A stretch of DNA of 64,000 nucleotides from Bacillus pseudomycoides (GTDB taxonomy: Bacteria; Bacillota; Bacilli; Bacillales; Bacillaceae_G), in the NCBI RefSeq assembly GCF_022811845.1, contig NZ_CP064266.1:682001-746000 (forward strand), read 5' to 3'. Shown piece by piece: positions 56,952 through 64,000 of the stretch; positions within the stretch are counted from its first letter, which is position 1; each line of letters begins with the position of its first letter. A program made the position numbers and the translations under genes. A model generated the notes under the pieces. That model made no database searches and had not been told where the DNA came from. It worked only from the letters and a program-made list of their open reading frames with translations.

Positions 56952-57609
56952 TTATACAAAGTCGTACAAGTATGTTCCCCCCATCGCGATGTACATTGTA
57001 AGTTTACTTTTTGTGTATGCTTACAAACCAAATCCTATTGTTGCAACGTATTTAGAAACTGCACTTACACTCTATTTACTTTCAGCTTGGATTACGATTA
57101 CACTCTTTCATACTGAAGACCCTGTTCAAGAACAAATTACTCTTTCACATACAAAAAACATACGGACTTTATACCTTGGCAAATATGTAACAGCACTTCT
57201 CATTAGTAGCGTTCTATCTCTTATATCTGTCATATACCCAATTGCCTTTCATATGTTTAACGAGAAAATGACAGTAGCATTATTTATAACTGGTATCCTT
57301 GCACACATTTCTTTATCTATACTCGGTATTTCCATTGCAACACTATTTACGAGAAACATCATTAAAAAAGCGAGTACCGCTTGGCTGAGCCTTTCATTTG
57401 TGCTACTGATTACAATTGCATCTATTCGTCTCAAAAAAGACATGCCGGAACTATTATGGTTTTTCCCACCGATCAATGGTTTTATGATGCTTGGACAATA
57501 TAAACATGATTTACTTCATCACACACTTTGGCTTACTGCATGGTCTCTTTTATATTCATTTGCTTTAATTACTTTATTTCTCTATCTCATTCGGAAAAAA
57601 CGTTTTTAA
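56920..57609 (+). CDS. ABC-2 type permease (six TM)
   Basis: A 229-residue membrane protein with six hydrophobic segments. It begins MITLIRYNFLDYTKSYKYVP and has a coupling-type loop EDPVQEQITLSHTKNIRTLY after TM2. The ATG follows GAGAGGAGGATTTCT inside the ATPase gene. It is the membrane partner of that ATPase. It has no detectable conserved name. Confidence 0.85.
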   Translation: MITLIRYNFLDYTKSYKYVPPIAMYIVSLLFVYAYKPNPIVATYLETALTLYLLSAWITITLFHTEDPVQEQITLSHTKNIRTLYLGKYVTALLISSVLSLISVIYPIAFHMFNEKMTVALFITGILAHISLSILGISIATLFTRNIIKKASTAWLSLSFVLLITIASIRLKKDMPELLWFFPPINGFMMLGQYKHDLLHHTLWLTAWSLLYSFALITLFLYLIRKKRF

Positions 57610-57682
57610 AGAAGGGCTATATAATCAAAAACGCAAAATTTTAAACTTAGATATTAAAATTTTCACAAAAGGAGAACTAACA

Positions 57683-58366
57683 ATGATTGGAATACTAGCA
57701 GGAATGGGGCCAAAGTCAACAGGTCCATTCGTTGATACAGTAGTGGTGCAATGTCAAAAAATATACGGTGCGAAACATGATATGGACTTTCCGCATATGA
57801 TGATTTATTCTTGTCCAACACCTTTTTATATAGATAGACCGATTGATCATAAAGCGATGGAAAAGTCTATTATAAATGGCGCACAAAAACTTGAAAGTAC
57901 AGGTGTGGATTTTATTGCGCTGCCTTGTAATACAGCCCATTTATATTTTGATGAGTTACAAAATTCAGTTTCTGTTCCCATTTTAAATATGGTAGATGAG
58001 GCAATAAAAGAAATACCAAATCACGTAAAGAATGTCGCTCTCTTAGCAACCGATGTGACCGCTCAATCTGGAATATATCAAGATGAGATTGCAAAACGTG
58101 GAATAGACTATATACATAAAGATAGCTGGCAAAGGGATACCACTCAGATCATCTCAAAAATAAAAGTAGGAAATCTGCGTGAAGCGAGTGCATTATGGCA
58201 TACACTTTGCGTAGAATTGGCCGAAACAGTAGATGCCGTTATTATAGCCTGTACAGATTTAAATGTTGTATCAAACATAGAAACAAATAGCCTTTACTTT
58301 GTGGATTCATCTACTTGTCTGGCTAAAGCTGTTGTAAACAACTATTTAGCCCATCAAAAAAGATAG
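57683..58366 (+). CDS. Aspartate/glutamate racemase family protein
   Basis: 227 residues. The two catalytic Cys are seen in ALPCNTAHLYF (about 76-86) and IIACTDLNVV (about 189-198), and the N-terminus is GILAGMGPKSTGPFVD. It interconverts L- and D-amino acids without cofactor, most likely aspartate (YgeA/RacD type). The ATG follows AAAGGAGAACTAACA. It is cytoplasmic, with no obvious partner. Confidence 0.87.
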   Translation: MIGILAGMGPKSTGPFVDTVVVQCQKIYGAKHDMDFPHMMIYSCPTPFYIDRPIDHKAMEKSIINGAQKLESTGVDFIALPCNTAHLYFDELQNSVSVPILNMVDEAIKEIPNHVKNVALLATDVTAQSGIYQDEIAKRGIDYIHKDSWQRDTTQIISKIKVGNLREASALWHTLCVELAETVDAVIIACTDLNVVSNIETNSLYFVDSSTCLAKAVVNNYLAHQKR

Positions 58367-58379
58367 AAGGCGAATTTCA

Positions 58380-58526
58380 TGAAAATTGAAAACCTCTCTT
58401 TTGAAATGGGTTATACATTCGATGAAAATCTCCGTGAAAAACCACTATCCCTTGCTCTAATGAAGCAAGGGATTACATTTCTAAAAACAACTTTAACTCA
58501 TTCAGATATATCGTACGCACAGTAAT
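58380..58526 (+). CDS. 48-residue ORF after the racemase gene, possible remnant
   Basis: ATG 58380, with AGAAGGCG upstream, opens 48 codons: MKIENLSFEMGYTFDENLRE, then KPLSLALMKQGITFLKTTLT, ending HSDISYAQ. The composition looks like a folded protein, and it starts 14 bp after the racemase stop. No family is recognised. The next DNA (58527-58581) is non-coding, so it could be the N-terminal stub of a longer lost gene. Confidence 0.45.
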
Positions 58527-58581
58527 GTGATTGAATTGGTGTTTACGAACGAATCGTAGGAAGCTTTTCTGAAAGCAAATA

Positions 58582-58912
58582 TTACTTACAACAGGCCATA
58601 GTTTTCCAAATATCCATCCAAGCGTTCAAAACACCTTTTGGCTCATTATGATCTACCTCTACAACGTAATAATTCCCTGCTGGAATCGTCACACTACTTT
58701 CCTCAGCAAATTTCTCTTCCGTACCAATATACAAATCATAATCACCTGTAAAATCACTTGCATAGTTCGTATAAACACCATATACATCACCTTTTAAATC
58801 TAAACGAAGAAACTCTTCCCACAAATTAACTATTACGTCTGTATTTTGATTATTTGTTCTTACTTTCTTTCCATGAGAGATATGTAAACGATTAGCAGAT
58901 TGAACTTTTCAT
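58582..58912 (-). pseudogene. GyrI-like/AraC effector-binding domain gene, frameshifted and truncated
   Basis: From the ATG at 58910-58912 the frame stops after six codons. Deleting one A in ATGAAAAGTTC restores VQSANRLHISHGKKVRTNNQ and continues NTDVIVNLWEEFLRLDLKGD, VYGVYTNYASDFTGDYDLYI and IPAGNYYVVEV, typical of GyrI-like ligand-binding domains. The end is also short: NAWMDIWKTMACCK replaces the usual longer C-terminal half-strand region. The 80-codon frame from TTG at 58824 has no ribosome site. Confidence 0.7.
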
Positions 58913-58984
58913 AAGCCCCTTTCATTTTACAAAATTTGTTTTTCATCAACCATAGCAAATCACATTTTTAAAATATACATAGTA

Positions 58985-59015
58985 AAAACCACTCCTAAAA
59001 AGAGTGGTTTTCTCT
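58985..59015 (-). terminator. Terminator of ytpB
   Basis: On the minus strand AAAACCACTC-TTTTTA-GGAGTGGTTTTT. Confidence 0.9.
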
Positions 59016-59016
59016 A

Positions 59017-60078
59017 TCACTGCGCCATTTTCTTTCGGTACATCTTCCCGTTCCAATAGAAGAATCGTGAAGTGAAACCTCCGTATTTCACAATGCGCCG
59101 TGCCATTTGCTGCATATTCTTTTGCTCTGATACCTTTCGGTCTGATAAATAAATTCCAAGGAGACCGCGGCTAATAAGGCGATGAAACTTCGCATGTGGT
59201 AAGTCACCGATATTTCTTTCTGCCTCTTCCACAAAATGCTTCATTCGCTCTAATATGACTTGTTCATTCTCATAATAACTACAGAAATTTAAGTCCCCAC
59301 CGATGCGATCTTCTTCTTGATCGATGAAGTAATCAAGTAAAATATGAAGACCCTGTACATAAGGGAAATAACCTTGTTTAATCTTCGCAATATCTTCATC
59401 AAGTAATTCATCATGAAACGCATACGCAACAAGACAAAAAATTCCAAGTGTTGATCCTGCACATGCTGAAAATTCAAACCAACTCATTGGCGGTACATTT
59501 TCTTTATGAGCCTCAAACCATGTTTGCAAGCGCGGTTCTCGCTCTTCTAATTTCACATGCTTATGAATTTGCAAATCACAATAATAACAAGCAAGTTCAT
59601 GAAGGATTGGGGCAATTTTGTCATAATGCTTTGTTTTTCTTAATACCTCTTGACATGTTGCGACAAGCTCATCTAAATAACCGCCATCATCTTGATCATC
59701 ACGGTAACGATAGTAATTCGCGCCTTCACTTTCAGGTGTTAGTGCTGTTATCATTGATTCATGCAGTGCAGCAAAATCGTTCGGATCAAGCGATGTACTG
59801 CGATCACATAAGTTATCTAAGTAATCACTAATCGTCTGATACGCTACAATAAAACGAATACATTCCTCACGGTGTTCATTTGCAAGCAGTGCTAAAATAC
59901 CACCGCCTTCACAATGAAACGTTTTATGTTCGATACTTGCAATTGCTTGGTTATGAAGCTCATCATTTGGAATATGGTAGGCACGCTCTTTCCACATCGC
60001 TAGCTCATGGTGTACAGCCGGAAACACATCACGGTATACTTTTGCCATGAGCGTTATGGGATTACTCGGTACGTTCAC
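59017..60078 (-). CDS. ytpB: Tetraprenyl-beta-curcumene synthase YtpB
   Basis: 353 residues from GTG 60078 (start of NVPSNPITLMAKVYRDVFPA). The frame opens at ATG 60090, but that ATG touches its only upstream GAGGAG, so the GTG is more likely. DUF2600 terpene synthase: it has an Asp-rich stretch DYLDNLCDRSTSLD (about 100-115) and YRYRDDQDDGGYLDELV (about 137-153). In B. subtilis it cyclises tetraprenyl diphosphate to the C35 precursor of sesquarterpenes made around sporulation. It is followed on the same strand by nothing and preceded by ytpA. Confidence 0.88.
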   Translation of the reverse strand: MNVPSNPITLMAKVYRDVFPAVHHELAMWKERAYHIPNDELHNQAIASIEHKTFHCEGGGILALLANEHREECIRFIVAYQTISDYLDNLCDRSTSLDPNDFAALHESMITALTPESEGANYYRYRDDQDDGGYLDELVATCQEVLRKTKHYDKIAPILHELACYYCDLQIHKHVKLEEREPRLQTWFEAHKENVPPMSWFEFSACAGSTLGIFCLVAYAFHDELLDEDIAKIKQGYFPYVQGLHILLDYFIDQEEDRIGGDLNFCSYYENEQVILERMKHFVEEAERNIGDLPHAKFHRLISRGLLGIYLSDRKVSEQKNMQQMARRIVKYGGFTSRFFYWNGKMYRKKMAQ

Positions 60079-60114
60079 TTCTTCCTTCATCTCCTCTATT
60101 AAATGTCCAAATCA

Positions 60115-60918
60115 TTATTTATTTGTTTCTATTATGTTATTTACATGTATTTCAGTAAATGCTTTGATATAGCTAAAAATTTCATCTCGCTCATACTCAT
60201 TTAATAACTCATGGTAACAATTGGGCCATTCTTTATACGCCTTATCACTAATCTTTAAGTTATCAAACCATTTACGGACACGTGTTTTATCTACAAGTTT
60301 ATCCTCACACGCTTGTATTAGCAAGAGCGGAACATCTGGAAAATCATCTATTTTTTCGTGAGCGATTTCAATAGATTTTATCAATTCACTATACCAACGA
60401 ACAGATACCTTGCGCAAGAACAACGAATCATTTTCCATTGCATCACGAATTTCTTTATTCCTCGTTGACATTTCTACTGTAAGATTTGTGGGAAATTGAA
60501 GTTTCGGCGTGATAATATTTAACACTTTTGAGGCAGCTCGGAGCGGTGCGGCAGGCATTGCTAAAACCCCTAAGCATGGCGAGCTTAATATAATTCCATC
60601 TATATCTTCTCTCTTCGTTTCTTCCATCATTCGAATAACAATTAATCCGCCCATACTATGTCCAAATAATAATATGGGTAACCTATATTTCCTTGCTTCT
60701 TTCACCCACAATTTTACTTCTTCTATGTATTCATCAAATGAGTCGATATGTCCTCTATTTCTTGAAGTTGTTCCATGAGCTGGAAGATCTCCCATTACAA
60801 CATGATACCCAAAATGATTCCACATTTCTGCCAGCGCCTCATAACGTCCATGATATTCCATCGCACCGTGTACAATCACGATTACCGCTTTGGCTGCTTC
60901 CGCTTCATAATTCCACAT
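60115..60918 (-). CDS. ytpA: Lysophospholipase-type alpha/beta hydrolase YtpA
   Basis: 267 residues from ATG 60918 (MWNYEAEAAKAVIVIVHGAM), 8 bp after GGAGG; the frame to 60960 would swallow this site. Motifs: IVHGAMEYHGRYE (oxyanion), GHSMGG (nucleophile Ser), the Asp in ACEDKLVDKT, and the His in NCYHELLNE. B. subtilis YtpA is a phospholipase that yields the antibiotic lysophospholipid bacilysocin. It sits upstream of ytpB on the same strand, as in B. subtilis. Confidence 0.88.
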   Translation of the reverse strand: MWNYEAEAAKAVIVIVHGAMEYHGRYEALAEMWNHFGYHVVMGDLPAHGTTSRNRGHIDSFDEYIEEVKLWVKEARKYRLPILLFGHSMGGLIVIRMMEETKREDIDGIILSSPCLGVLAMPAAPLRAASKVLNIITPKLQFPTNLTVEMSTRNKEIRDAMENDSLFLRKVSVRWYSELIKSIEIAHEKIDDFPDVPLLLIQACEDKLVDKTRVRKWFDNLKISDKAYKEWPNCYHELLNEYERDEIFSYIKAFTEIHVNNIIETNK

Positions 60919-60992
60919 AAGAAACTCCTCCATTTCACTCTTTTCCATAATTTGATACACTAAAACTAGTTTCTAGGAAAGGAAGGCTTTAC

Positions 60993-61505
60993 ATGATATA
61001 TCCTTACAAAGATAAAAATCCGAAAATTGCGAGTAGTGCTTTTATCGCTGATTACGTTACAATTACAGGCGACGTCACAATTGGTGAAGAATCGAGTATT
61101 TGGTTTAATACAGTCATTCGCGGTGATGTGTCTCCAACGATAATCGGAAACCACGTTAACGTACAAGATCAATGTACACTTCATCAAAGTCCACAATATC
61201 CTCTTATTTTAGAAGATGATGTAACAGTTGGGCATCAAGTTATTTTACATAGCTGCACGATAAAAAAAGATGCTTTAATCGGGATGGGCTCTATTATTTT
61301 AGACGGTGCTGAAATTGGTGAAGGCGCATTTATCGGTGCCGGTAGCTTAGTTTCACAAGGCAAGAAAATCCCTCCAAATACATTAGCTTTCGGTCGCCCT
61401 GCAAAAGTCGTTCGCGAATTAACTGATGAAGATCGAAAAGATATGGAACGTATTCGCAGGCAGTATGTTGAAAAAGGACAGTACTATAAGTCCTTGCAAA
61501 AATAG
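60993..61505 (+). CDS. ytoA: Gamma-type carbonic anhydrase-like protein YtoA
   Basis: A 170-residue left-handed beta-helix hexapeptide-repeat protein: ITGDVTIGEESSIWFNTVIR, GNHVNVQDQCTLHQSPQYPL and the zinc-site His in DVTVGHQVILHSC. It has the trimeric gamma carbonic anhydrase fold; enzymatic activity is not proven for the Bacillus protein. The C-terminus has a charged helix (DEDRKDMERIRRQYVEKGQY). The ATG follows GGAAAGGAAGGCTTTAC. It is divergent from ytpA. Confidence 0.9.
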   Translation: MIYPYKDKNPKIASSAFIADYVTITGDVTIGEESSIWFNTVIRGDVSPTIIGNHVNVQDQCTLHQSPQYPLILEDDVTVGHQVILHSCTIKKDALIGMGSIILDGAEIGEGAFIGAGSLVSQGKKIPPNTLAFGRPAKVVRELTDEDRKDMERIRRQYVEKGQYYKSLQK

Positions 61506-61512
61506 CTCTATT

Positions 61513-61540
61513 TGCTGCCACCACACTGGCAGCTTTTTTT
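61513..61540 (+). terminator. Terminator of ytoA
   Basis: GCTGCCA-CCACAC-TGGCAGC followed by a T run. Confidence 0.9.
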
Positions 61541-61648
61541 GTTAAAGCCTAACGTTTTCTTTACAAAATCTTATTATTCCCTCAATAAAACCTTATTAAA
61601 ATAAAAGATATCATCTGAATATATATGCAAATGAGGGGGAGAGATTTC

Positions 61649-62182
61649 ATGAAGGCCAGCTCCTTATACAAAATAGAATGTTACATTTTCAAAGGAATTA
61701 ACCGTTACTTTGATCAAAAAACATTAAATATCTTTTTCCGTACCATTACACATATCGGTGGTGCAATCTTTTCTATCTCACTCACGTTATGCTGTCTTAT
61801 CTTTTCAAAAGGGCTTCTGCACACTGCCGCAATTGCAGCATCTCTTTCATTAGCAACAAGTCATATTCCTGTACAAATATTAAAAAGATGGTACCCACGC
61901 AAACGGCCTTATTTAACAATTGAAGATGCAAAATATCCATTGCATCCATTACAAGATTATTCATTTCCGTCTGGTCATACAACAGCTGTTTTCTCTGTTT
62001 TCGTTCCGCTTATTTGCTATGATTCAAACTTAATGATTTTTTTACTCCCATTAGCACTATGCGTTGGAATTTCGCGTATTTATCTTGGGCTTCATTATCC
62101 ATCAGATGTATTTGTAGGTATGTGCCTTGGCACATGTTCTGGCATCATCTCTTTTTATCAATTCATTCCACTTTTCACGTAA
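61649..62182 (+). CDS. PAP2-family membrane phosphatase
   Basis: 177 residues from ATG 61649 (MKASSLYKIECYIFKGINRY), after GGGGGAGAGATTTC. The three PAP2 motifs are KRWYPRKRPY (C1), PSGHTTAV (C2) and SRIYLGLHYPSD (C3), within 5-6 TM segments. It dephosphorylates a lipid phosphate, possibly undecaprenyl diphosphate or phosphatidylglycerol phosphate. The glycosyltransferase gene begins 12 bp after its stop, so the two probably act in one lipid or glycolipid pathway. Confidence 0.87.
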   Translation: MKASSLYKIECYIFKGINRYFDQKTLNIFFRTITHIGGAIFSISLTLCCLIFSKGLLHTAAIAASLSLATSHIPVQILKRWYPRKRPYLTIEDAKYPLHPLQDYSFPSGHTTAVFSVFVPLICYDSNLMIFLLPLALCVGISRIYLGLHYPSDVFVGMCLGTCSGIISFYQFIPLFT

Positions 62183-62194
62183 AGGGGAGATTAG

Positions 62195-63340
62195 ATGAGG
62201 GTCGCCATATTTACTGATACATTTACACCGCAAGTAAACGGCGTAGCAAAAACATTAGATCGCTTGACCTGTTATTTTCAAAAACAAAATATTGCATATG
62301 CTGTATTTGCACCGCAGCATACAGCAGAAGATGACTTCGTAGCCAATGTAAATAAGATGAGAAGTATCCCACTGAAAATATTGTATCCAGAATGTCGATT
62401 TGCTTTTCCAACCCCGCGTATTAAGCGGGAACTTCTCAACTTTCAGCCAGATTTGATTCATGTTGCGACCCCTTTTAATATGGGGCTATGCGGCATGTAT
62501 TACGCGAAAAAATTAAATATTCCTCTCGTCGGTTCCTATCACACTGATTTTGACGCTTACTTGCAATATTATAAAATTGAATTTTTCTCCAATATGTTAT
62601 GGAATTATTTAAAGTGGTTTCATAGCCATATGCAAAAAAACTTTGTCCCTTCTCTTGAAACATTACAGCAATTAACGAAAAAAGGATTTCAAAGTTTATA
62701 TATATGGGGCCGGGGCGTAGATTGTTCACTCTTCCATCCTGCTTATAATAAAGACGTATTCCGAAAAAAATATAATATTACTGCTCCATACATTCTTTCC
62801 TACATTGGACGCATTGCCCCTGAAAAAGATATGGAAACACTTCATGCACTGATTCACACAACATTCAAAGAACGAAAAGATAATATTCATTGGCTTATTA
62901 CTGGAAACGGTCCCCTTGCTGAAGAATTACGTAAAACTGTACCAACCCATAACGTAACCTTTACTGGATATTTGCAAGGAGAAAATTTAGCAGAAGCATA
63001 TGCTTGCTCTGATCTAATGGTATTTCCATCGACCACCGAAACATTTGGTAATGTCGTCCTTGAATCGCTCGCATGTGGCACACCAGTACTTGGTGCAAAT
63101 TCTGGTGGGGTAAAAAATATTATTTCAGATGGAAAAACAGGTTTTCTTTGTGAGCCTAAAAATGCGAACTCATTTTTGTCATCCATTTATCAATTGTTAA
63201 ATAACGAAGAAATGCGTAAACAAATAAGCCTAGATGCTCGATCCTATGCTGCTACACAAAGTTGGGATGAAATTTTCACTGGTTTATTCATGCAGTATGA
63301 AGATGTACTTCAGCAAAACAATACTGAACTACTTGCATAA
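62195..63340 (+). CDS. Glycosyltransferase family 4 (GT-B) protein
   Basis: A 381-residue GT-B enzyme. The acceptor domain starts MRVAIFTDTFTPQVNGVAKT and has HVATPFNMGLCGMYYAKKL. The donor domain begins at about 190 (YILSYIGRIAPEKDMETLHA) and carries the E-x7-E motif in TTETFGNVVLESLACGTPVL. It resembles alpha-mannosyl/glucosyl transferases that act on membrane lipids. The ATG follows AAAGGGGAGATTAG. It is cotranscribed with the PAP2 phosphatase gene. Confidence 0.88.
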   Translation: MRVAIFTDTFTPQVNGVAKTLDRLTCYFQKQNIAYAVFAPQHTAEDDFVANVNKMRSIPLKILYPECRFAFPTPRIKRELLNFQPDLIHVATPFNMGLCGMYYAKKLNIPLVGSYHTDFDAYLQYYKIEFFSNMLWNYLKWFHSHMQKNFVPSLETLQQLTKKGFQSLYIWGRGVDCSLFHPAYNKDVFRKKYNITAPYILSYIGRIAPEKDMETLHALIHTTFKERKDNIHWLITGNGPLAEELRKTVPTHNVTFTGYLQGENLAEAYACSDLMVFPSTTETFGNVVLESLACGTPVLGANSGGVKNIISDGKTGFLCEPKNANSFLSSIYQLLNNEEMRKQISLDARSYAATQSWDEIFTGLFMQYEDVLQQNNTELLA

Positions 63341-63389
63341 TAAGAAAGACATACTGAACTCACCGACCTTATTTTATTCATAAACAAGT

Positions 63390-63419
63390 AAAAGGTATGA
63401 CCCACGTCATACCTTTTTG
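63390..63419. terminator. Terminator between the glycosyltransferase gene and mobA
   Basis: AAAAGGTATGAC-CCAC-GTCATACCTTTTT, a near-perfect stem usable by both converging genes. It overlaps the mobA stop. Confidence 0.85.
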
Positions 63420-64000
63420 TCGTTTTTCCTATTCAGTAACCAGACATATTCCTCTTGTGTATTTACATTCATAAACCATTCTTTCGCTACATTCACTTCT
63501 TCTCCTATCACATACTTTACGTTACACTGTGATAAAAGTTGTCCCATGCTTCGCTTTTCTTCATTTAACAATGCGTATATTTTTTCTTTTACACGATCAT
63601 GATAGGCCGCTAATAGTGGCTGCTTTCTTCCATCAATCACTGGAACGATTGCCTCATATTCATCACTAATTTGTCCTATTAATGCTGTAATCCACTCATT
63701 TGAAAGATTCGGTGTATCACAAGGCGAAACGATATACCACTGCGCCTTTATTTGCTCCATTCCCGATACAATCCCAGCAAGTGGTCCCTCTCCTTTATAG
63801 GAAGAAATATCTTCTATCACAGGAACGTCTACTAAAGTAACCACTCTTTTTTTTATATCTGGATGGCTAATCACAACTACATCTTGCACGGTAGTCTGCA
63901 TGACCTGAACAATTTGTTCGATAAAAGTATGCCCTTTCCAGCTTGCTAATGCTTTGGGCTCACCAAAACGACTGGACCTTCCGCCTGCTAATACAATTCC
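63407..64000 (-). CDS. mobA: Molybdenum cofactor guanylyltransferase MobA (5' end beyond the window)
   Basis: The frame runs through the right edge. The first visible residues are GIVLAGGRSSRFGEPKALAS, the nucleotidyltransferase loop of MobA, followed by WYIVSPCDTPNLSNEWITAL with the metal-binding Asp. MobA adds GMP to molybdopterin to form MGD, the cofactor NarG needs. A start at 63901 would delete the active-site loop and is wrong. About 197 residues are visible and a few N-terminal ones are missing. It lies 44 kb from the other cofactor genes. Confidence 0.9.
   Translation of the reverse strand, partial: GIVLAGGRSSRFGEPKALASWKGHTFIEQIVQVMQTTVQDVVVISHPDIKKRVVTLVDVPVIEDISSYKGEGPLAGIVSGMEQIKAQWYIVSPCDTPNLSNEWITALIGQISDEYEAIVPVIDGRKQPLLAAYHDRVKEKIYALLNEEKRSMGQLLSQCNVKYVIGEEVNVAKEWFMNVNTQEEYVWLLNRKNDKKV

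Noticed and set aside
63407..63901. mobA starting at 63901
   Set aside because: This start would remove the LAGGRSSRFG active-site loop, which is encoded in frame up to the window edge.

Overview
The window reads as chromosome of a Bacillus cereus-group bacterium. It is AT-rich, with strong AGGAGG-type ribosome sites, frequent TTG and GTG starts, sporulation and germination genes (cse60, a gerABC-type operon, GerPA/GerPF-like proteins), and a gene order over much of its length that matches the ytmP-ytfP and leuS-ytpA neighbourhoods of Bacillus. No tRNA, rRNA, CRISPR array, complete insertion sequence or prophage was seen.

Layout. 0-12 kb: conserved housekeeping block (ytzH tail, ytmP, type I pullulanase, thpR, pepV, ytzE, rsuA-like, ytgP/murJ, ytfP) and a 14-TM drug exporter. 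12-13.7 kb: an ArsR/SRPBCC pair with duplicated operator-like repeats, and cse60 with a small partner. 13.9-29.9 kb: anaerobic nitrate respiration and molybdenum cofactor block (CarD-like regulator, narK, moaD, moaE, mobB, moeA, moaC, moeB, moaA, a redox-type HxlR regulator with its nitroreductase, fnr, narGHJI). mobA follows separately at the right edge. 30-39 kb: a broken cell-wall-binding repeat gene, two GerP-like genes, rhodanese, metX, a gerA/B/C operon, small membrane and spore-like proteins, a MazG-like protein and a His/Gly-rich repeat protein. 39-47 kb: leuS with its T-box, an MFS transporter, and a sigma factor/anti-sigma/ABC transporter module. 47-54 kb: decayed genes, the KhtTU potassium antiporter, a frameshifted tyrosine recombinase, and a BceAB-like transporter. 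54-64 kb: ytzC, ytqA/ytqB (tRNA wobble-uridine modification), an ABC-2 transporter, an Asp/Glu racemase, a GyrI-like pseudogene, ytpB, ytpA, ytoA, a PAP2 phosphatase, a glycosyltransferase, and mobA running off the end.

How it works together. NarGHI is the membrane nitrate reductase, NarJ its chaperone, NarK moves nitrate and nitrite, and the mo* genes make its cofactor. Three promoters (moaA, fnr, narG) each carry a TGTGA-N6-TCACA type site whose centre lies 41.5 bp upstream of the start predicted from a good -10 hexamer. This is the geometry of Fnr class II activation, and the fnr gene itself lies between them. The block therefore looks like a self-contained anaerobic regulon.

Two families of dispersed non-coding repeats occur (three copies of a ~200 bp bcr1-like element, four copies of a hairpin element). 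One copy lies between two Fnr boxes upstream of narG, one supplies the stop codon of the HxlR gene, and one abuts a decayed gene. I saw no convincing new defence or biosynthetic system. The best leads are the regulatory architectures and the decayed loci.
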